A stretch of 64,000 nt of DNA from contig JANQHO010000156.1 in NCBI GenBank assembly GCA_028277105.1, positions 36,221-100,220 of the forward strand, written 5' to 3'. This document shows, piece after piece, positions 61,931 through 64,000 of this stretch (its first letter is position 1; each line of letters starts with the position of its first letter). A program made the translations under genes and the position numbers. A model generated the notes under the pieces. The model was not told the DNA's origin and did no database searches. It was given only the letters and a program-made list of their open reading frames with translations. Source of the DNA: Owenweeksia sp. Its GTDB lineage: Bacteria; Bacteroidota; Bacteroidia; Flavobacteriales; Schleiferiaceae.

Positions 61931-62752
61931 ATGAACTATGAGACCTTTGAACCTCACCCGGATTTAAACGCAATTGTAAAGTGTCATTGGATTTTGGAGG
62001 TACCAGGTGACATGGAGGCGCCCAAACAACGCGTAATCCCTGATGGTTGTATTGAAATGTGCTTCATTCTTGGGGACAATGTGCGAAGATTTACCTCGGA
62101 AACTGATTTCATTATTCAACCCCGCGCAATGGTGTTTGGACAGATTACCAAACCCTATTATGTGCAACCGACAGGCTATGTGAACACTTTTGCCGTTCGG
62201 TTTTACCCTTATGGTTTTGCCAATTTCATAACCAGACCAATTCAAGAATTGGCTGATAAAGAAACAGCCCTGACCTCTTTATTTGAAGAGAAGTCGGCAA
62301 GAGAACTGGAACAAAAAATAATCGGAGCACCCTCAACCCAATCCAGAATAGAAGCAGTAGAAAATTTCTTGTTAGGCAAACTCACGGACCAATCGATTAT
62401 TGACAACATTGTAAAATCTACCATTGATGCCTTGTCCAGAACTAAGGGCAATGAGTCCATCAACTCAATACTTAAAGACGATCTGTCCAAAAGACGAAAG
62501 CTTGAGCGAAAATTTTCAAAGCAAGTTGGGATTAGTCCCAAGCAACTGGGCAGAATAATAAGGTTGCAGGCGGCATTAAAAATGATGCTGAATAATAAAA
62601 GAGAAAAATTGACTCAGGTCGCATATGAGAGCCAATACTACGATCAGGCTCATTTTATCAAAGACTTCAAGGAGTTTACCGGAACAAACCCCAAGGAATA
62701 TTTGAGTGATGATCAGATGATCCTCTCATCCCTTATTTATTCAAAAGACTAA
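61931..62752 (+). CDS. AraC-family transcriptional regulator (DUF6597-type sensor domain)
   Basis: The 273-residue protein has an N-terminal cupin-like sensor (CHWILEVPGDMEAPKQRVIP, GCIEMCFILGD, FAVRFYPYGFANF) and a C-terminal AraC helix-turn-helix (about 180-262) with ISPKQLGRIIRLQAAL and YYDQAHFIKDFKEFTGTNPK. It probably regulates the VOC protein gene that follows. Leader repeat C likely supplies its promoter. Confidence 0.87.
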   Translation: MNYETFEPHPDLNAIVKCHWILEVPGDMEAPKQRVIPDGCIEMCFILGDNVRRFTSETDFIIQPRAMVFGQITKPYYVQPTGYVNTFAVRFYPYGFANFITRPIQELADKETALTSLFEEKSARELEQKIIGAPSTQSRIEAVENFLLGKLTDQSIIDNIVKSTIDALSRTKGNESINSILKDDLSKRRKLERKFSKQVGISPKQLGRIIRLQAALKMMLNNKREKLTQVAYESQYYDQAHFIKDFKEFTGTNPKEYLSDDQMILSSLIYSKD

Positions 62753-62822
62753 GCTGTCGCATTTTTACAATTTCTGCCTTTTGAACTGATGTAACTATGC
62801 ACCCGATCGAAGTACATTAAAA

Positions 62823-63311
62823 ATGAAAGACAAAATTTATCAAGTAGCCATTATGCTCTCATTGGGCGTCATGATTTATGTCAATCCGACTAAAGCCAGT
62901 GCTCAAACAGAAGATTTATCAAAAAACCAAAATAGTAATGACATGAAAAGCTTCATATCCATCTTTGAAATTCCTGCGACAAACATCTCAAGAGCAGTCA
63001 CATTTTATCAAGAAATTCTGAGCATTGACATCGAGCGAATGGATTTTCCAGAAATGGAAATGGGTATATTTCCCTACGAAGGACAAATGGTAACAGGAGT
63101 AATAGTGAAAGGTGAAGGATACCAACCCTCTGCTGAAGGAATAGCAATATATCTCAATGGCGGAGAAAACCTCCAAATCATTCTTGATAAAGTTGAAAAA
63201 AGTGGAGGGAAAATTATTGTACCTAAAACGCCTCATGCCGATGAAAGTGGGTTTTTCGCTATATTCCTCGACACAGAAGGGAATAAAATGGGATTGCACT
63301 CTCCTAACTGA
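62823..63311 (+). CDS. VOC-family (glyoxalase-like) protein with an export signal
   Basis: The 162-residue protein contains a single VOC module from about residue 41 (SFISIFEIPATNISRAVTFY, PEMEMGIFPYEGQMVTGVIV, KTPHADESGFFAIFLDTEGN). It is preceded by about 30 hydrophobic residues ending in ASAQTED that look like a signal peptide. VOC proteins of this type are usually cytoplasmic and begin at the equivalent of Met41 (62943), so the export signal is unusual; alternatively, translation starts at the inner ATG. It is 70 bases downstream of the AraC gene. Confidence 0.8.
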   Translation: MKDKIYQVAIMLSLGVMIYVNPTKASAQTEDLSKNQNSNDMKSFISIFEIPATNISRAVTFYQEILSIDIERMDFPEMEMGIFPYEGQMVTGVIVKGEGYQPSAEGIAIYLNGGENLQIILDKVEKSGGKIIVPKTPHADESGFFAIFLDTEGNKMGLHSPN

Positions 63312-63610
63312 TCGAAGGTAAAAAGCGCATAACAAAACACTCCATCCATAAGCTAACTGAGCTGCCAGTCGGCAGGCTGAATATTACCTTAGCCTAAGGC
63401 GGTTTGGGTATTAGGTAATAACTCTTGTAGAAAGAGTAGTTTTAGGATAAGACAGCTGTACTACTCGAACTGTTAGATCAAGTAGTACAACAGTTTATTC
63501 GCTATATTTAAATCTTTCAAAATTATACGCCAATAAGGTTTTTGCTGCCATTGCTGATAAGCTGGCAACGCTACTCGCTATGGTCAGGTGATCGTTAACC
63601 AAGTCATATA
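63312..63610 (+). other. Intergenic region at the right end of the array
   Basis: It contains the second CATCCATAAGC repeat (63343-63364), a TATTACC/GGTAATA inverted repeat around 63383-63417, and a hairpin TGTACTACT/AGTAGTACA (63457-63489). No attC-like site with a GTTNNNN core could be drawn. TATATTTA near 63503 is a seven-of-eight match to the -7 element for the next gene. Confidence 0.45.
63343..63364 (+). repeat. CATCCATAAGC repeat, copy 2
   Basis: It matches 52284-52305 with a single difference (GCTGCC versus GCTACC) and is likewise followed by a GGCAGGCTG segment. It marks the last array-type sequence seen before the Crp-like gene. Confidence 0.65.
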
Positions 63611-64000
63611 ATGATCGAAACCGGAACATTAGTAAAGAAAATATTTGACCCCTATTTTGAGGCTCCAATTGAAGCATGGGAATCCTTTGCCTCCTTTTTA
63701 AAACACCGTTCTTATAAGAAAAATGAGATCATTAAAGAAGTCCATCAAACAGAAGGCAACCTGAACATCATACTAAAAGGTTCTGCAGGTATTTTTCTGT
63801 GGAAGGAGAATGCTCCGGTGTGTCTTGATCTGTGCTATGAAAATGAGTTTTTCGGAGATTATATGTCGTTCATAACCCAAAGATCTACTGAACTATTTAC
63901 CCAGGCCATCGAGTCGGCCGAACTGCTGTCTATCTCATTTGCCGACCTGAATGACTTGTATCAGAATTCTAAAATTGGTGTGAATATAGGAAGGATAGCA
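63611..64000 (+). CDS. Crp/Fnr-type regulator (N-terminal part; runs off the window)
   Basis: The visible 130 residues form a cyclic-nucleotide-binding-type beta-barrel: LKHRSYKKNEIIKE, then LNIILKGSAGIFLWKEN, CYENEFFGDYMSFI and the start of the dimerisation helix. The conserved phosphate-binding RS/TA pair of cAMP-binding Crp is not obvious, as in many Bacteroidota Crp-like regulators. The DNA-binding part lies beyond the window. Confidence 0.82.
   Translation, partial: MIETGTLVKKIFDPYFEAPIEAWESFASFLKHRSYKKNEIIKEVHQTEGNLNIILKGSAGIFLWKENAPVCLDLCYENEFFGDYMSFITQRSTELFTQAIESAELLSISFADLNDLYQNSKIGVNIGRIA

Larger units (their letters stand above)
44049..63364 (+). mobile_element. Integron-like gene-cassette array with divergent tyrosine recombinase
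   Basis: A minus-strand tyrosine recombinase (44049-44876) is followed by a short interval with a promoter-like element, then by about 17 genes and gene remnants that all point away from it. Most intervals hold an imperfect inverted repeat of attC type ending in a GTTNNNN core (twelve drawn, 46107 to 60254). Start codons usually lie 10-40 bases after a core, and few units have promoters of their own. The unit contents are unrelated to one another and more AT-rich than the flanking chromosome. The right boundary is uncertain: after 60254 no clear attC remains, though repeat fragments continue to about 63364. Confidence 0.65.

Noticed and set aside
44049..63364. Prophage, conjugative element or IS-based island
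   Set aside because: There is no phage structural gene, relaxase, transposase or terminal repeat. The only mobility gene is the recombinase, and repeats lie between single genes.

Overview
The window is from a member of the Bacteroidota, probably a marine or aquatic Flavobacteriia-like lineage. The support is a complete Bat (aerotolerance-type) operon, type IX secretion (T9SS) C-terminal sorting domains, a SecA of 1110 residues with no C-terminal zinc motif, recurrent TAnnTTTG (-7) promoter elements with TTTG (-33) partners, and few Shine-Dalgarno sites.

Bases 1-43,971 look like ordinary chromosome. They hold a T9SS-exported PhoX/DUF839-like protein (cut by the window edge); an eight-gene MoxR-DUF58-BatABCDE operon (2064-10302); a small lipoprotein; a TPR histidine kinase divergent from a LytTR regulator, followed by an unfamiliar TIR-like protein and a lipoprotein; a second TPR kinase with a NarL-type regulator; and a 1737-residue duplicated beta-helix surface protein. 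Next come tRNA-Ala(GGC) with an S23-type four-helix-bundle gene; a minus-strand block (fatty acid hydroxylase, cupin, aldehyde dehydrogenase, SDR, LolD/MacB-type ABC ATPase, ABC-F); an aminotransferase; a DUF547 protein; an ECF sigma factor coupled to a membrane-anchored beta-barrel-like protein; an OmpR-type two-component pair; a kelch surface protein; and secA.

Bases 44,049-63,400 differ. A tyrosine recombinase on the minus strand is followed by about 17 genes and gene remnants, all on the plus strand and visibly more AT-rich. Most are separated by imperfect inverted repeats that resemble integron attC sites: a 5' arm of the AACAATGGTATAAG type, a 3' arm of the CTTATACC..CCGTTGTC type, and a terminal GTTNNNN core. 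Twelve such sites can be drawn. This is the layout of an integron (divergent integrase, attI/Pc-like interval, promoter-poor cassettes). The recombinase, however, has only 275 residues and seems to lack the insertion that defines canonical IntI. Cassettes carry a HigBA toxin-antitoxin pair, a serine hydrolase, alpha/beta hydrolases, GNAT, WYL and AraC regulators, DUF1428, VOC, PEBP and surface proteins, plus an SRPBCC-glycosyltransferase fusion, a frameshifted YdeI remnant and an AraC gene with an internal stop. Extra repeats sit on the array: hairpin elements whose outer arms copy the adjacent attC core, and three copies of a roughly 65-78 bp leader with a promoter-like motif. This array is the best candidate for an undescribed system.

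The window ends inside a Crp/Fnr-type regulator. No homology search, covariance model or folding program was run; family names come from motif reading.
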